Assembly (NCBI GenBank): GCA_032622095.1 | Contig: CP136061.1 | Coordinates: 199,694,244 to 199,758,243, forward strand | Length of the DNA: 64,000 nt | Source: Siphonodentalium dalli | Taxonomy: Eukaryota; Mollusca; Scaphopoda; Gadilida; Siphonodentaliidae | Direction: 5' to 3' | Part shown: positions 1 to 9,646 of the stretch, in pieces | How positions within the stretch are numbered: position 1 is the first letter of the stretch | Layout of the letters: each line of letters begins with the position of its first letter | Program-made: the position numbers and the translations under genes | The notes under the pieces: model-generated | The model's database searches: none | The model's input: only the letters and a program-made list of their open reading frames with translations | What the model was told of the DNA's origin: nothing

Positions 1-240
1 TGGAATGTGTTTATATATTTCAGTGTGCATGTTCCCTAGGTGTCTCACAATCAGATTTGTTCAATTAAGTTCATCAGATGAAATAGGTGCGGAGCACGGG
101 CCATAACTCTTTCCCTCCATAGTAATTCTTAAAACAATTTTTTCTCAAGAACAATTGGGCCTATATTAGCTTATATTTGGTATGGATGTGCCTTGGGTGA
201 CCGGGTTCAGATTTGTTCAAATGGGGTCATTATTAGGAAA
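1..240. other. Possible decayed tandem repeat, no gene
   Basis: The phrase CAGATTTGTTCAA occurs twice about 150 bases apart, once near 51 and once near 209, each time after a run resembling 'ggatgt..cctaggtg'. This resembles two worn units of the tandem repeats seen at 36789 and 40150, which also contain 'GTATGGATGT'. No coding sequence is visible. Confidence 0.3.
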
Positions 241-346
241 TGAGGTCCCCAGAGGGTGAATTCGGTGATGTTAGTCCACCTTGCGGAATACTGTCATAAA
301 ATTCGCCTGCAAAGGTCAGACACACTAAATACAGACTCGGCTGTTC
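241..346. repeat. Family B fold-back fragment (B1)
   Basis: It begins with GAGGTCCCCAGAGGGTGAAT, the hallmark of family B, runs through a diverged hinge, and ends with a decayed copy of the outer arm (GTCAGACACACTAAAT). It is the most diverged copy in the window, so probably an old insertion. Confidence 0.6.
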
Positions 347-1147
347 CAATATTAGTTTCTTAACCACCACTTATCCAGGTGAAATCATACCCTGATTTTT
401 CAAAGAAATATTGGGGGGATATTGATATTACTAGATGAATGGATCTCATAGATGGGGATTCACATTTGTTCTAATAGAACAGAGATAAGAGATTTAACTC
501 TCCTCTATGCTGTTTGGTACTGGTATAATAATATTGATTTCTAGACAGCCTGGGTGGGGGCAATGTTTGAGGCAATGGGGAGGGAGTGTAGAAGGGTGGA
601 GATTTGACCCCCTACTTTGATCAAAAGTTAAACAGTTAACAATTTCATGCCTGATACTACATTAGTTGTAGATTAGATGTTCACACCAAAAATAAGTTAG
701 AATTGTTCTCATAGTTTGATTTTCCAACATGTATGTTTTTAAACCATCAGTCCATATGTTCCTACTTCAGGTTAAACTGTTGGACCAAATTGGCCACAAA
801 TTTTAACTTTATGGGGGGTGTCAGGTTGGTCATTTTCAAACGTTTGGGAGCTTGAAGTACTGGTACCAGTCGTAAAATTCAACCTAAGAGGGATGTACAA
901 CAGGATTTTTGTGAACTTAGTACTGTGGTATGGTTGTCTTTAAAAGGTAAGAGGTTGGAGATTTGTCAGTGGTGTGCAATTAGAAATTTCAAGATGAAGA
1001 GACCTGCTCATCTGAGAACTTCCAGCTATGTCCATGTTTAGAACTACTTGTCTTAAGTGATTTTGTCAAGTACTGACTCTTGTAGTCTTCAGAGTCCCCG
1101 TCTTCTCAGTCTTTACAGTCTGGTGAGCGACCCACAGTCATTGACTG
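347..1147. other. No recognisable feature
   Basis: AT-rich sequence with no convincing open frame, repeat or RNA gene. If the minus-strand exon at 1148-1402 is real, this is the start of its first intron. Confidence 0.4.
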
Positions 1148-1402
1148 TTATTTCACCGCCAGCTCTCCACACTGCACGCAACGGTCTGCATCACCCAAGC
1201 CAGATGCATAATATTGTTGTTCAATGGGCATACAGCATTCCAGCTGCGGTCGCATGACCATCTGATTAACCATGGAATGGTCTGATGGAAACAGTGGTGC
1301 TCCGCACGTGTAGTCATATGACGTCAGCATCACTGCCAACGAAACACATTTTAGAAACTTTAGCCCTAACACACTGCTGCTAACCATGGTTTGTGACGCC
1401 AT
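1148..1402 (-). CDS. Candidate first exon of a secreted, cysteine-rich protein
   Basis: An 84-codon open frame starts at an ATG with G at -3 and G at +4; a second in-frame ATG five codons later also sits in a strong context (ACCATGG). Residues 6-33 are hydrophobic and look like a signal peptide ending near TCG-AP. The mature part has a CC pair, a YY pair and C-x2-C (residues near 56, 57, 75 and 78), spaced like the first cysteine-rich repeat of some TNF-receptor family members; that comparison is only an impression. The frame can leave at a GTGAAA donor near 1158, so the stop at 1148 may be intronic. The promoter motifs immediately upstream support a real gene start. Downstream exons would lie to the left, outside the window or unrecognised. 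Confidence 0.42.
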   Translation of the reverse strand: MASQTMVSSSVLGLKFLKCVSLAVMLTSYDYTCGAPLFPSDHSMVNQMVMRPQLECCMPIEQQYYASGLGDADRCVQCGELAVK

Positions 1403-1436
1403 GACATAGGTGAATATTCCTGTTTTGATGGAAGAT

Positions 1437-1481
1437 TTAAACGAAAACGATGTATTTTTTATTTTCCGTGGGCGCCGCCAT
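1437..1481 (-). other. Upstream ORF, 14 codons plus stop
   Basis: The ATG lies inside the YY1-type word AAAATGGCGGC, reads 14 codons to a TAA and ends 35 bases before the main ATG at 1402. If transcription starts upstream of 1481 it would be a short leader ORF that could dampen translation of the main frame. If transcription starts within the motif it is irrelevant. Confidence 0.3.
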
Positions 1482-1503
1482 TTTACGAAATGCGTCCGGA
1501 AGT
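1471..1503 (-). promoter_or_regulatory. Compact promoter with ETS and YY1 motifs
   Basis: Read on minus, the sequence has ACTTCCGG (ETS-type, about 1496-1503), then AAAATGGCGGCGCC (YY1-type, about 1472-1484), then the ATG at 1402. In animal housekeeping promoters the YY1 word typically sits just downstream of the start site and ETS sites just upstream, so the order fits a minus-strand start near 1485-1495. A plus-strand start from the same spot is possible but not shown. Confidence 0.5.
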
Positions 1504-1658
1504 CGAGTCATTAGAAACGGGGACTATTATAAAGCGACAAACTGAGACAAACAGTGTTGGCAGCGATTTTGTTTTGTTTTTTGTTTTGGTGCGGGAGGTT
1601 TTAATAGGTGCGGGCGAGTTAGGGGAAACAAAGTATTTTTTTTTAGGCCTAACTAATA

Positions 1659-1869
1659 TGGATAAATTTGAAGAACATATAAATAGGGTGGATCAGCGGT
1701 TCGAGAATTACTGATACAAAATATAGCGCAAAGATGGAGAAACTTATGGCTGACATGGAAATAAGAATCCATAAAGTAGATGCGACAGTTTCAAAACTGG
1801 GAAAGCAAGTGACTAACAAGCCTGGAAATAAGGGACAGGGACAATGTCAGGCACCGAACTTAGGGATGC
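1659..1869 (+). pseudogene. Coiled-coil fragment with a frameshift
   Basis: From the ATG at 1659 the frame encodes a heptad-rich start (MDKFEEHINRVDQRFENY) and then stops at 1711. From about 1683 a second frame, with an ATG at 1734, continues in the same style (MEKLMADMEIRIHKVD) through a Gly/Gln-rich stretch to a CAGGTGCGT donor at about 1869. The two halves look like one coiled coil split by a frameshift. Such N-terminal coils are common in gag-like or ORF1-like proteins of retrotransposons, but the family is not recognised. Confidence 0.3.
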
Positions 1870-2776
1870 AGGTGCGTTTTCACCAAACAAATTGACCGGG
1901 GCCAATTTTGTTTATTTTTCACCTGAAAGTAAAAAAATAGGTGAGAAAGTATTGCTAAAATAATTTTGAAAATGCATTTTCACGCAAATCAACCATGAGA
2001 AATTGTTATCAATGCCAGACTGTCATAATATCCAAAAACCTTTCGACAAATATTCACGATATTCCAAGTCCCATTTGTTTGGATCTGAATCTGATCATCA
2101 AGACATCAACCGAGTACAAACGCGCTTACATGTACTAGTAAGTTTGTTTTTCAAGGATATTTTATCGGGGGGGATTATATATATCTAAACATCCAAACGC
2201 ATTGTCGCTTATAGTATCAGAAATAATTAGGCCATCCGAGTTCCATGAGTTTATAAATTAGTACAAGACAGCCATCCCGCTATTCAGATATAAATGTGCC
2301 ACACTATTGCAATGAGGTGTTGCATTCCGGGGAGATAATTCGTGCATAACCATCCAAGGTACTTCCGGTTGTTTATGTTTCGGCTTAGAAGCCACGTTAA
2401 AGTGTGTGATCTGTCACCGAACAAGGTGCGAAAACTACACTAGTTTTTGTGACGTTAGCTCTTTTAATTCATCCGGGATTTTATATTCCGTAATTAATTA
2501 ATTTAGGGTTATGAAGCACGTGCAATCGAGGCGTTAAGTATAAACAAAAAGCGCGATTAGGATTAGCATGTCGCACTCGTTCGCGACGCAAGAAAGGACT
2601 GCTGAGTATTCTACGTAATCGCATTTTGATTATGTGTTAGAACCATTAAAACAAACTTACACAACAAATTCGAGGGCAAGCTTATTGTCACAAACTAATA
2701 GTATTGTCACCCCACAGGGTATATACAACATGGCAAAACCCGAGAAGGAAACAAACACAAAAAATGGCTTCTGTAA
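1870..2776. other. No recognisable gene
   Basis: AT-rich sequence without a supported exon. The right part (about 2340-2640) is probably the left flank or 5' part of the YqaJ/THAP transposon relic. I compared it with the sequence beyond 4840 and could not find a convincing terminal inverted repeat. Confidence 0.3.
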
Positions 2777-3109
2777 ACAGACCAACATCACCAACTTCCT
2801 CAAAATTCTCCAGAACATATTAAATATCTTGAATATGTAAATAACAATCTTAGCCTCAAGATCAATGGCAATTATTACTATCATGTCCAGGGGCAACTAT
2901 TATGTACAGAGATGCATGAGTGTGATTTTGTTATTCACACATTTGTTGACTTTAAAATTATTAACATCAAAAGAGATGAACTTTTCATTAATGCCATGCT
3001 ATGTAACCTGTGTTCGTTTTATGATGATTTTTTCAGAAAGGAATTCCTTAGGAAATATTTTTATAAGAATTATGAGCAGATTGAATGCAAATGTAAAAAA
3101 CACTTCTGA
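2777..3109 (+). CDS. YqaJ-type exonuclease, C-terminal fragment
   Basis: The open frame runs from just after a stop at 2774 to the TGA at 3107. It carries the hallmarks of the YqaJ (lambda-exonuclease-like) fold's C-terminal part: YYYHVQGQL, then CDFVIHT eight residues later, then IKRDELF and an FYDDFF helix ending in basic residues. The catalytic Glu-x-Lys segment that normally precedes the QGQ motif is not in this frame, so the copy is truncated or begins in an upstream exon I did not find. An 'aacag' acceptor could lie near 2780. These nucleases process DNA ends and are spread by viruses and DNA transposons. Confidence 0.7.
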   Translation, partial: TDQHHQLPQNSPEHIKYLEYVNNNLSLKINGNYYYHVQGQLLCTEMHECDFVIHTFVDFKIINIKRDELFINAMLCNLCSFYDDFFRKEFLRKYFYKNYEQIECKCKKHF

Positions 3110-3381
3110 TTCTGTATCATTAATTTATGATATGTATACACATGTTATTATCATTAAAATACTGTTATGAGAACTTTATTTTTGTTTTTTCTTCACGGGT
3201 TTTCCAATAGATTTGTTTGTAACATATTTTGCTAGAACATTCTCATCCCTGCATGCATGTCTGATGTACACCTCACACTATTTTGGCATCATTGTGTATA
3301 TCAAAAATGCGAGTGGTATGAAAGAATGATAGCGTAACATGTTACATACATATAGCTTTAGGTTTAATTTTGGTGCATGAT

Positions 3382-3939
3382 TCAAGCACTGTGAGGCACA
3401 ATACACTGGCGGACATTACACTGCATGAAACAAACAAATATTATTTCTGAGCCAAGATGAGCTTCGGTGCCATTGAGCGGTATCGAACATAGAATCTTGT
3501 ATGTTTTTGACAGTCCGATCACTCTCTCAACATGGACTATTTTGCTAGCAACTTTCCTGTCACTCAGAACGCGTGCGTCACTCATCCTGTTCTTCTTCCG
3601 AAAGAAGGTAGGAATGTTAACAGAAACATCTTTGTCCTGGTACATGTCCTGATTGTCGAATCTTTTGTCAGCTATTATGGAATCCCCAGGTTCACAGAGA
3701 GTGCCCGATGTTGACCTTTCTACTAAATGTCGGTCACTGGTAGAACCCCAATAACTGTCTGATACAATATTCACAAAACCTCCTGGTGTGCACCCAACAA
3801 TCACTTTAAGGGTGTTGCTGTTCTTATAGGTGGACCAAGTTGCCCGTTGTGATATGGGATTAGAAGGTCGTTTTATAGGAATTTCCGTTCCGTCGATTAT
3901 TGTTTTATTTGTTGTTTCTCCTGAAATCAATAGGTGCAT
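3382..3939 (-). CDS. Harbinger-type DDE_4 transposase, catalytic domain
   Basis: A 185-codon frame. An intron acceptor (TTGATTTCAG, 3930-3921) suggests that the real exon starts at 3920, making the ATG at 3939 intronic. Counted from that ATG, the triad is intact: D16 in IIDGTEIPIKRPS, D91 in ADKRFD and E138 in HVERVIG. ATWSTYKNSNTLK and the PTFFRKKNRMS segment are also typical. The last 45 residues match the usual C-terminus, ending in CIVPHSA before the stop, so the domain is complete at its 3' end. ADKRFD departs from the usual ADKGF. The enzyme would cut and join the element's DNA. The THAP and helix-turn-helix parts lie upstream on the same strand. Confidence 0.85.
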   Translation of the reverse strand: MHLLISGETTNKTIIDGTEIPIKRPSNPISQRATWSTYKNSNTLKVIVGCTPGGFVNIVSDSYWGSTSDRHLVERSTSGTLCEPGDSIIADKRFDNQDMYQDKDVSVNIPTFFRKKNRMSDARVLSDRKVASKIVHVERVIGLSKTYKILCSIPLNGTEAHLGSEIIFVCFMQCNVRQCIVPHSA

Positions 3940-4103
3940 AAATTCTCACAAGTGATAATGGTGGTGAAATATCATACATGATAACAGAAGTAATCCACGT
4001 CACAAACATGTTATATGCCGTGGACTCACATATGTCAAAGGGGAGTCCTAGCTCATATAATGTTTTGTTCTCACGTAGTTTGATGAGAAACGGTATACTA
4101 GTA
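3924..4103 (-). pseudogene. Helix-turn-helix part of the same transposase, out of frame
   Basis: On minus, the frame through 4009 encodes a helix-turn-helix typical of DDE_4 transposases (LRENKTLYELGL, ESTAYNMFVTWI). It runs up to the acceptor at 3921 in a frame one base off from the catalytic domain. It also has about 25 fewer residues between the TWI motif and DGTEI than relatives usually have. Either a very short intron (about 65 bases, with a weak GTTATC donor) or an internal deletion with a frameshift explains this; I favour damage. Confidence 0.6.
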
Positions 4104-4623
4104 CTAAGGAATTATTTGGCATATATACATGTTTCATTTTAACTCACTTGTTTGTTATTCTTAAATTTTATTTTGACATTTAATTGTCATTAGCTGCAAA
4201 TAGACACTTGAAGTTGTTAGTTCAGGCAACACCAAAAGAGTATTTCAATTTAAACAAATAAATTAACACCCCTTCAACAAAGTGAAAACAGTACTGTAAT
4301 TTTACTGAAATATAAACTTATTTTCTGGAAATTAACTGCATGTAACTTTTATGTGTTGAACATTACGACAACATGACAACTTTTATATTTATTTGCTCTT
4401 TTGGGTAAGTCATCTTATAAAAGTTTACTTGTAGATAACTTTTGACAAACAAGCTCAATGAGATGATATATGAAATGAACTTTGTGAAATATTGGGTAAA
4501 TGAAATGTTGAAGGAAATTTTTTATTCCCTAATTGATCGTCAATCCTTGATTGTTATTTAAAATAATGGAAAATAATGAACCCATAATAACAGTGTATAT
4601 ATTACGGTATATATATTACTTAC

Positions 4624-4837
4624 AAGGATCATGTTTGCTCATGTAGTTATCCTCGGTGAAGTGTGCTGCACAAACGATACTAAAACTGCTGGGTTTCCAT
4701 TCTCCATTTCGGCCATCGCTTCGTTGAATGGCTACTGTCCACTTTTTTCGTAACTCTTTTGCCGCTTCGTCGTCACCTTTCGGGAATACGTGTCCACCCC
4801 GATTGTTACAATACATTGCACAACATTGTGACAGCAT
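4624..4837 (-). CDS. THAP zinc-finger exon of the transposase
   Basis: The frame starts at the ATG at 4837 and encodes one THAP domain. The metal ligands are C5 or C6 and C10 near the start, C56 and H59 in CAAHF; the conserved W33 and a proline in VFPK are present. A consensus donor (GTAAGTAA) directly follows base 4624, so the exon ends inside the codon after HDP and splices toward the helix-turn-helix region. THAP domains bind DNA sequence-specifically and are found at the N-terminus of several animal transposases; here it would recognise the element's ends. Confidence 0.85.
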
Positions 4838-5465
4838 TGTTATTAGTTGGGTGATGAAGAATTAAAAGAATAACGATCCGAACAAGTCCATAGACAGAAT
4901 GAGACTGGCAGATGGCTAGCGAAAATAAGCTTGTTTACTTCTAACCGGAAATGGACATGGCGGATATAGCCACATGGTGGCCGATGTCGATAAGGGGACG
5001 CAATCACAAAACAGTACCCCATTGGAAGAGACCACTTCCGTAAATAAATGGCTGCTGCGCCCATGAGTCTGTGAAAAATGTTCAAAATATCACCAATTTC
5101 GGATTCAAAAGGAACAGGGACGCCGGAGAAGGGGGGCATGCAGGGGCACATCCCCCCTTGCCCTGACCCAGGAGAGTCTAGTGGGTATCCGAAAAGTGCC
5201 CTCCCGACTGGTTTGCGCCCCTTGCCCTTTGGTGCTTATGTTGTCCCTGAAAAGGAAGTCAAATTAAATTACAACCACCATTTCAATAAATGAAAAATAA
5301 TAAACGGACCATCGTATTCCTATATTACCTACATGTACAACCGAAAGTTTAAAAAAATTAACTTTGAAATTGGGCGACCACACTAACCGAATCCTGGGTG
5401 AGAATTGGCTAAAATACGATGAAGACCTCTGTGGAAATTCAGAATTGAAAATAATGAACATGAAA
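4838..5465. other. Upstream flank of the transposase; no gene
   Basis: This probably includes the minus-strand 5' leader and promoter of the THAP gene. A GC-richer patch at 5110-5240 (runs of G and C, CCTTGCCCTGACCCAGG) differs from its AT-rich surroundings. No terminal repeat or open frame could be supported. Confidence 0.3.
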
Positions 5466-5885
5466 TTAAAAGTACTCAATCCGATCAGATGGTCCCCATA
5501 TCATCAAGATACAACAACAACATTTCTTCAAAATACGCTTTAGTTATCAGAATCGATTAATTGAAACAAAATAATGCTAACCACTGTCAACTATGGCATA
5601 AAATTTCCCAAAAAGTGTTATTTATAAACATTTTGTTCAACGAAATATGTCTGTATTATCACTTGTTTTTAGAGTTATCCATCTTCGTCCGCAATTTTGA
5701 CGGAGACCATCATTTAGATGGCTTGTGTCTGGGCCACAAACAATAGAAATAACAAACTTTAAAAATCGATATCTGATAACTCTGACCTTTGATGGGTAGG
5801 TTCCTCGACTCGAATCAAATATTTTTTACCCCCGAAGCTAAAGAAATAGTAATTTAGGGGTGTTTAATCGGATTGAGTACCTTTA
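5466..5885. repeat. Family C MITE (C1), full length
   Basis: Left end TAAAAGTACTCAATCCGAT and right end ATCGGATTGAGTACCTTTAA form a terminal inverted repeat. The interior shares ATCAAATATTTTTTACCCCC and TCACTTG-TTTTAGAGTTATCCATC with copies at 35143-35615 and 50886-51343. No coding capacity. The transposase superfamily is unknown. Confidence 0.75.
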
Positions 5886-6231
5886 ATGGATATGAAATTT
5901 ATAGTATTTCTAGATATTCCAACACGAAATTTGGTGAGAAATTTTATATTTGATCATGTATCATGATTCGTATTGTATTGTGAACAAGTACTAGTATATT
6001 GTTATACATGTACCCTTAATGGTCATGGTCCTGTCACTTCTGCTTTGGGTATGCCCACCTTAGGCATTATGCCACATGTGATATAAATGTACCAGGCGAC
6101 AGCCCAGCTCTTTGTTCGCTCAACTCTACATCATACTATTTTTCACTCAGTTTTGAATTTGTGCACCCCCCCCCCGCCCCGCTCTTTGAAACCTGAGACT
6201 TACTAGGATATCAACAAACCAGTTATCATGA

Positions 6232-6791
6232 TACAGTAATGCCCTAAATAATCGACTCCTTAACCACAGCAGAATTATGGGTAACGTTTCAGGATTTAGT
6301 CGGAAATATGGCTTGTTGCCATTCATCGGAAAGCATTGATTATTTACTCTTGGGCTCCAAATATACATGCATGCACGTTTATTATTTTCTTGGGAAATTT
6401 CCCCCTGCACAGTGCTTATTTGGGTCTGCACGTTTATTAATTTTGAGGCTATGAAAATTTAAATCAGCACAAACTCAAGATTTCTTTATGATTCTGATAT
6501 CAAAATGGTTAGCTTATAGCTTTATACATGTACATATTCATGTATATGACATACATCTGAACATTTAAATATTGAATAAAACACCACATGACACATAGTA
6601 TGTTGATTCCTATACTTGACCTACTATAAAAATAATTTGTTTAACCACAGTTAAGTTGATGTTTTGATCAGAGTTCCCTCTGCACTATTATTTGGGTCTG
6701 CAAGTTTATTAACTTTCAATGGAATTTCCTCCCTGCACTATTATTTGGGCCTGCACTTTTATTTGGAGCCCGAGAGTAGGGCATTACTGTA
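6232..6791. mobile_element. Family A relative with a private core (A1)
   Basis: The left end is a full family A arm (TACAGTAATGCCCTAAATAA to about 6335). The right end (GGGCATTACTGTA at 6791) is only a short inverted copy. Between them the core repeats a theme, TGCACTATTATTTGGG-CTGCA, at about 6412, 6680 and 6736. This suggests a longer relative from which the pure fold-back copies derive, or an A arm captured by another element sharing the same ends. Confidence 0.6.
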
Positions 6792-6945
6792 CTCGTATGT
6801 CACTGCTACTGAAATTATAGTCTTAAACTGGCAAAGATCTCATTAGTTGTTACATACATGTACATTGTACCAGTATTGTGTGTCAAGGAGATTTCCAGAC
6901 TGCATTTGATAACAGATCTCACTTTAAGCAGTGCAATACTCCATT

Positions 6946-7448
6946 ACTGATATCACTTACAGTAATTGACAAGCCTGCAAATAGTGAGTCTGTCATTTGC
7001 AGACTGAGGTCCCCAGAGGGTGAATTTAGTGACGCTATCCCACACTGCGGACTAGCATCACTAAATTCACCCTCTAGGACCTATTTCTGCTTAGGCCTCA
7101 ACTTCTATGGGAGACCTAAGAGGCTAAGATCAGATTGAAGTTGCCCAGTTGAAATATGTGATATTCACCCGTTAGACACCTCAATTATGCATTCTATCTT
7201 CTGCAAAATATCTGGGGATATAGAAGCTGAACAGACGGGGGAAATGAAACTAAAGAAATGCAAATTTGAGTCTATAGATACTTCTCAGAAGATCAGACCT
7301 AAGCAGAATGAGGTCCCCAAAGGGTGAGTTTGGCAATGCTTGTCCGCCGTGCGGGATAGCATCACTAAATTCACCATCTGAGGACGTCATTCTGCAAATG
7401 ACAGACACACTATTTGCGGGCTTGACTGATATCACTTACAGTAATTGA
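6946..7448. mobile_element. Family B composite element (B2) with 24-bp direct repeats
   Basis: The element (6970-7424) has ends CAAGCCTGCAAATAGTG and CACTATTTGCGGGCTTG, an inverted repeat with one mismatch. Inside, each side holds a smaller fold-back arm with GAGGTCCCCARAGGGTGA and its complement, joined by a single-copy core (CAGATTGAAG...). The bases directly outside (6946-6969 and 7425-7448) are a perfect 24-base direct repeat starting ACTGATATCACTTACAG. No coding sequence. Confidence 0.8.
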
Positions 7449-8395
7449 TAGGTGTACTTACATCTTTCTCTGAAAACATATACTACTTTAGTTTATCACC
7501 AAGAATCATTTTAGCTTGCCTTATCTCTGTAACAGCTTTCATCATACTTCTATCTCAATATGAAGCTCATGTATTACTATCAGCTACAGGTGGTATTTGG
7601 TTGGAAGACATGTGTTTTATAAATTATGTAGGATTGTTTTTGCTAGTTATGCAATGTACAGTTTGAGTTACCAGGTAGACATTTTGTACCTGCTTCAAAG
7701 GTACATGTTTTGATACTGTGGGATTTGAAATCAGACATGTTTTTAGCTTACCTAATTTAAATAATTTATTGCGTAAAAACAAACTTATTTGCAGATTATC
7801 AATGCACAGCATTTTTCAAGATTATAACATAAGAATTAAATGAAGTGATTCCCATTAGCAAAATCTTTGCCGTACTCTTGAGTGCTCAATAGTAGTACAG
7901 GTCGGAATAATGGTACAGCGCATACCGGTACATCAATATAAAGGTTCTAGATATCTGCTATACTAGTACATAATTTATTGTAAATGTTAGAGATAGGCAC
8001 TGGTGAATATAAAGATAAATATGTACCCATTAACTGCAGTTTATATTTCTATTTTTGAGCAGTTTATACTGAAAATTTAATAATTAAAGAATTAGGCAGG
8101 GTCACATATTGGACATTGGCAAAAATTAATAAGTGTACATGGCCAAATAAGGATGCGAATTTCAGCAGGAAAAAATAAACGTACATGTACATGTATTACT
8201 ATTAGGCACTCAAAAGTATGTATGCGTCTGCAATTACGGCTCAAGACTTTTCTGTTTTCTGAAATTCTACAATTGACTTGACAGGGTTCTACTTCTCTTT
8301 AGACTGCAACTACACTGTCAGTTCAATGAAGTCATTGCTATATAGTGATGTAGCCACCACGTACCAGTATACTGTGCCCACAGTGGTTGTGGCAT
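7449..8395. other. No recognisable gene
   Basis: AT-rich intergenic or 5' region upstream of the C1-domain exon; no repeat with clear ends, no supported exon. Confidence 0.35.
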
Positions 8396-8399
8396 ATTC

Positions 8400-8880
8400 C
8401 ATATATTTATAGTTACAACCAAATAATTATATTTATAATTACCACATGGATTTGTTTACAGTAAACTGGAATTCAGTTTGCTGAACTAATTTTCTGAACA
8501 TTTCCCACCAATTAAAGACTAACTAGTATTGTGGACTTATTTCATTGAATAAAACCCATCAGTTAGTATTCAAACACTATCCCCATTGGAAAAATATGGT
8601 AATATTGTCAAAACTTCTAACCACATCAACTTCTATTTCAGAGTCCTAACACAAAATGCTGTTTCTGAATATTTGGATATCAAATTTCTGAAAATAATTT
8701 ATTTTGGCATGATTATTTGGTATTGAGCTCGAAACACATCAGCTGAGTGTTTCACATCACTTTAATAGTAATCCTTATGCACTTATGTTATCCTTTGGCA
8801 TGTCTGTTGTTCCTCCCCTCCAAATGACTGATATACATATACCATTCCAAAATATTCATTTATAACAGGGTGGAAGAATC
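8400..8880. repeat. Family G/H repeat (two related ends)
   Basis: The segment to 8765 ends with GTGTTTCACATCACTTTAA, the family G terminus, and 8530-8740 is the reverse complement of 17780-18060. From 8815 to 8880 it matches the right end of the family H element at 45520-45590 (CCTCCAAATG...ACCATTCCAA). The two families may be one, or nested. Confidence 0.5.
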
Positions 8881-9258
8881 AATTTAGTAGGCCTATAGAA
8901 AGGTTTAACTATTTAACTTATAAATTATATAAATTACAGAAAAAAAATTTGGATTGAGATGCAGGATTGGGAGCTTTTTCAGTGACAGACGTTTAATTAA
9001 CGATTGCTTCGTTTTTGTTTTCAGATGATGAAACAGTAGCATCACAGTCACACAGCCAGAGCACAAATTTTCTCATAGCGTTTTAATTGGATATAACAAT
9101 CACTAGTTAAATCACTGGCAGGATGGCTCACTAATACGTGTTATGATTTCAAATGATCAGTGGCTATATCAACGGCATCATGTTTTAAAAACTATCACTG
9201 GGACTGCTCTACAGACAGAACAAAGGCTGAGGGTTTCGCGACCAATACTCTTGTCTGC

Positions 9259-9646
9259 ATGGCAAGAGAGTTTTTCGACCACCTAGTTTTCGGAGGGAGC
9301 GAGGAAAGCATGGCAACGAACTATAACAATAACGATGCCTCACCCGTTTTTGATGTGATCAAGAAGAAACTTGCTCAGGTTGACTATAAAGGGCTCATTC
9401 AGGGGCTCTTCCCATTCAAGAGGAAAACCAGTTCACAGACGACTCCCGAGGAAGAGTTTCAAGGACATCCATTAAATGGTTTCTCACGCTCGGAACAGAT
9501 TGAGATGGAGCACCTAGGGCTACTTAGTAGTCATGAGGTCGGCAAAGGTCATGACTTTCAGCTCCAGCAGTTACTTAACCCAACCTGGTGTGACAAGTGT
9601 GGCGACTTCATATGGGGTATTTCCAAGCAGTGTCTGAAATGCATAA
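9259..9646 (+). CDS. RASSF1/5-like exon with the first half of a C1 domain
   Basis: The frame opens after a stop at 9154; its first ATG is 9259 (MAREFF), and a second at 9310 (MATNYN) has a stronger context (A at -3, G at +4), so either may start. The first 95 residues are unfamiliar, with a basic patch (FKRK) near 53. From residue 96 it is a C1 domain: GKGHDF with H98, C111 and C114 in NPTWCDKCGDFIWG, and C128. The spacing H-x12-C-x2-C-x13-C is exact, and GDFIWG with the preceding G-x-GH-x-F is closest to RASSF1A. A consensus donor (GTAAGT, 9647) cuts in phase 1 after C128, as C1 exons of RASSF1A do. RASSF proteins are Ras-effector scaffolds that bind Hippo-type kinases through a SARAH domain. 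The second half of the finger, RA and SARAH exons are not in view; other C1 proteins are less likely. Confidence 0.75.

Larger units (their letters stand above)
2777..4837. mobile_element. Relic of a two-gene Harbinger-related transposon (ISL2EU-like)
   Basis: Two genes face each other: a YqaJ exonuclease fragment on plus (2777-3109), and a THAP, helix-turn-helix and DDE_4 transposase on minus (4837 down to 3382), with only 270 bases between their 3' ends. Elements of the ISL2EU group, a relative of PIF/Harbinger, are known to pair such a transposase with a YqaJ nuclease, so the combination suggests one element rather than two chance neighbours. The outer ends were not found and both genes look incomplete. 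The coordinates cover only the coding core. Confidence 0.6.

Noticed and set aside
2200-5200. Terminal inverted repeats for the YqaJ/THAP element
   Set aside because: Words such as TTCCGGTT occur on both sides, but no run beyond about 8 bases lines up.
9160-9258. Start of the C1-domain protein at 9160
   Set aside because: The codon at 9160 is GTG. Animal genes start at ATG; the first in-frame one is 9259.
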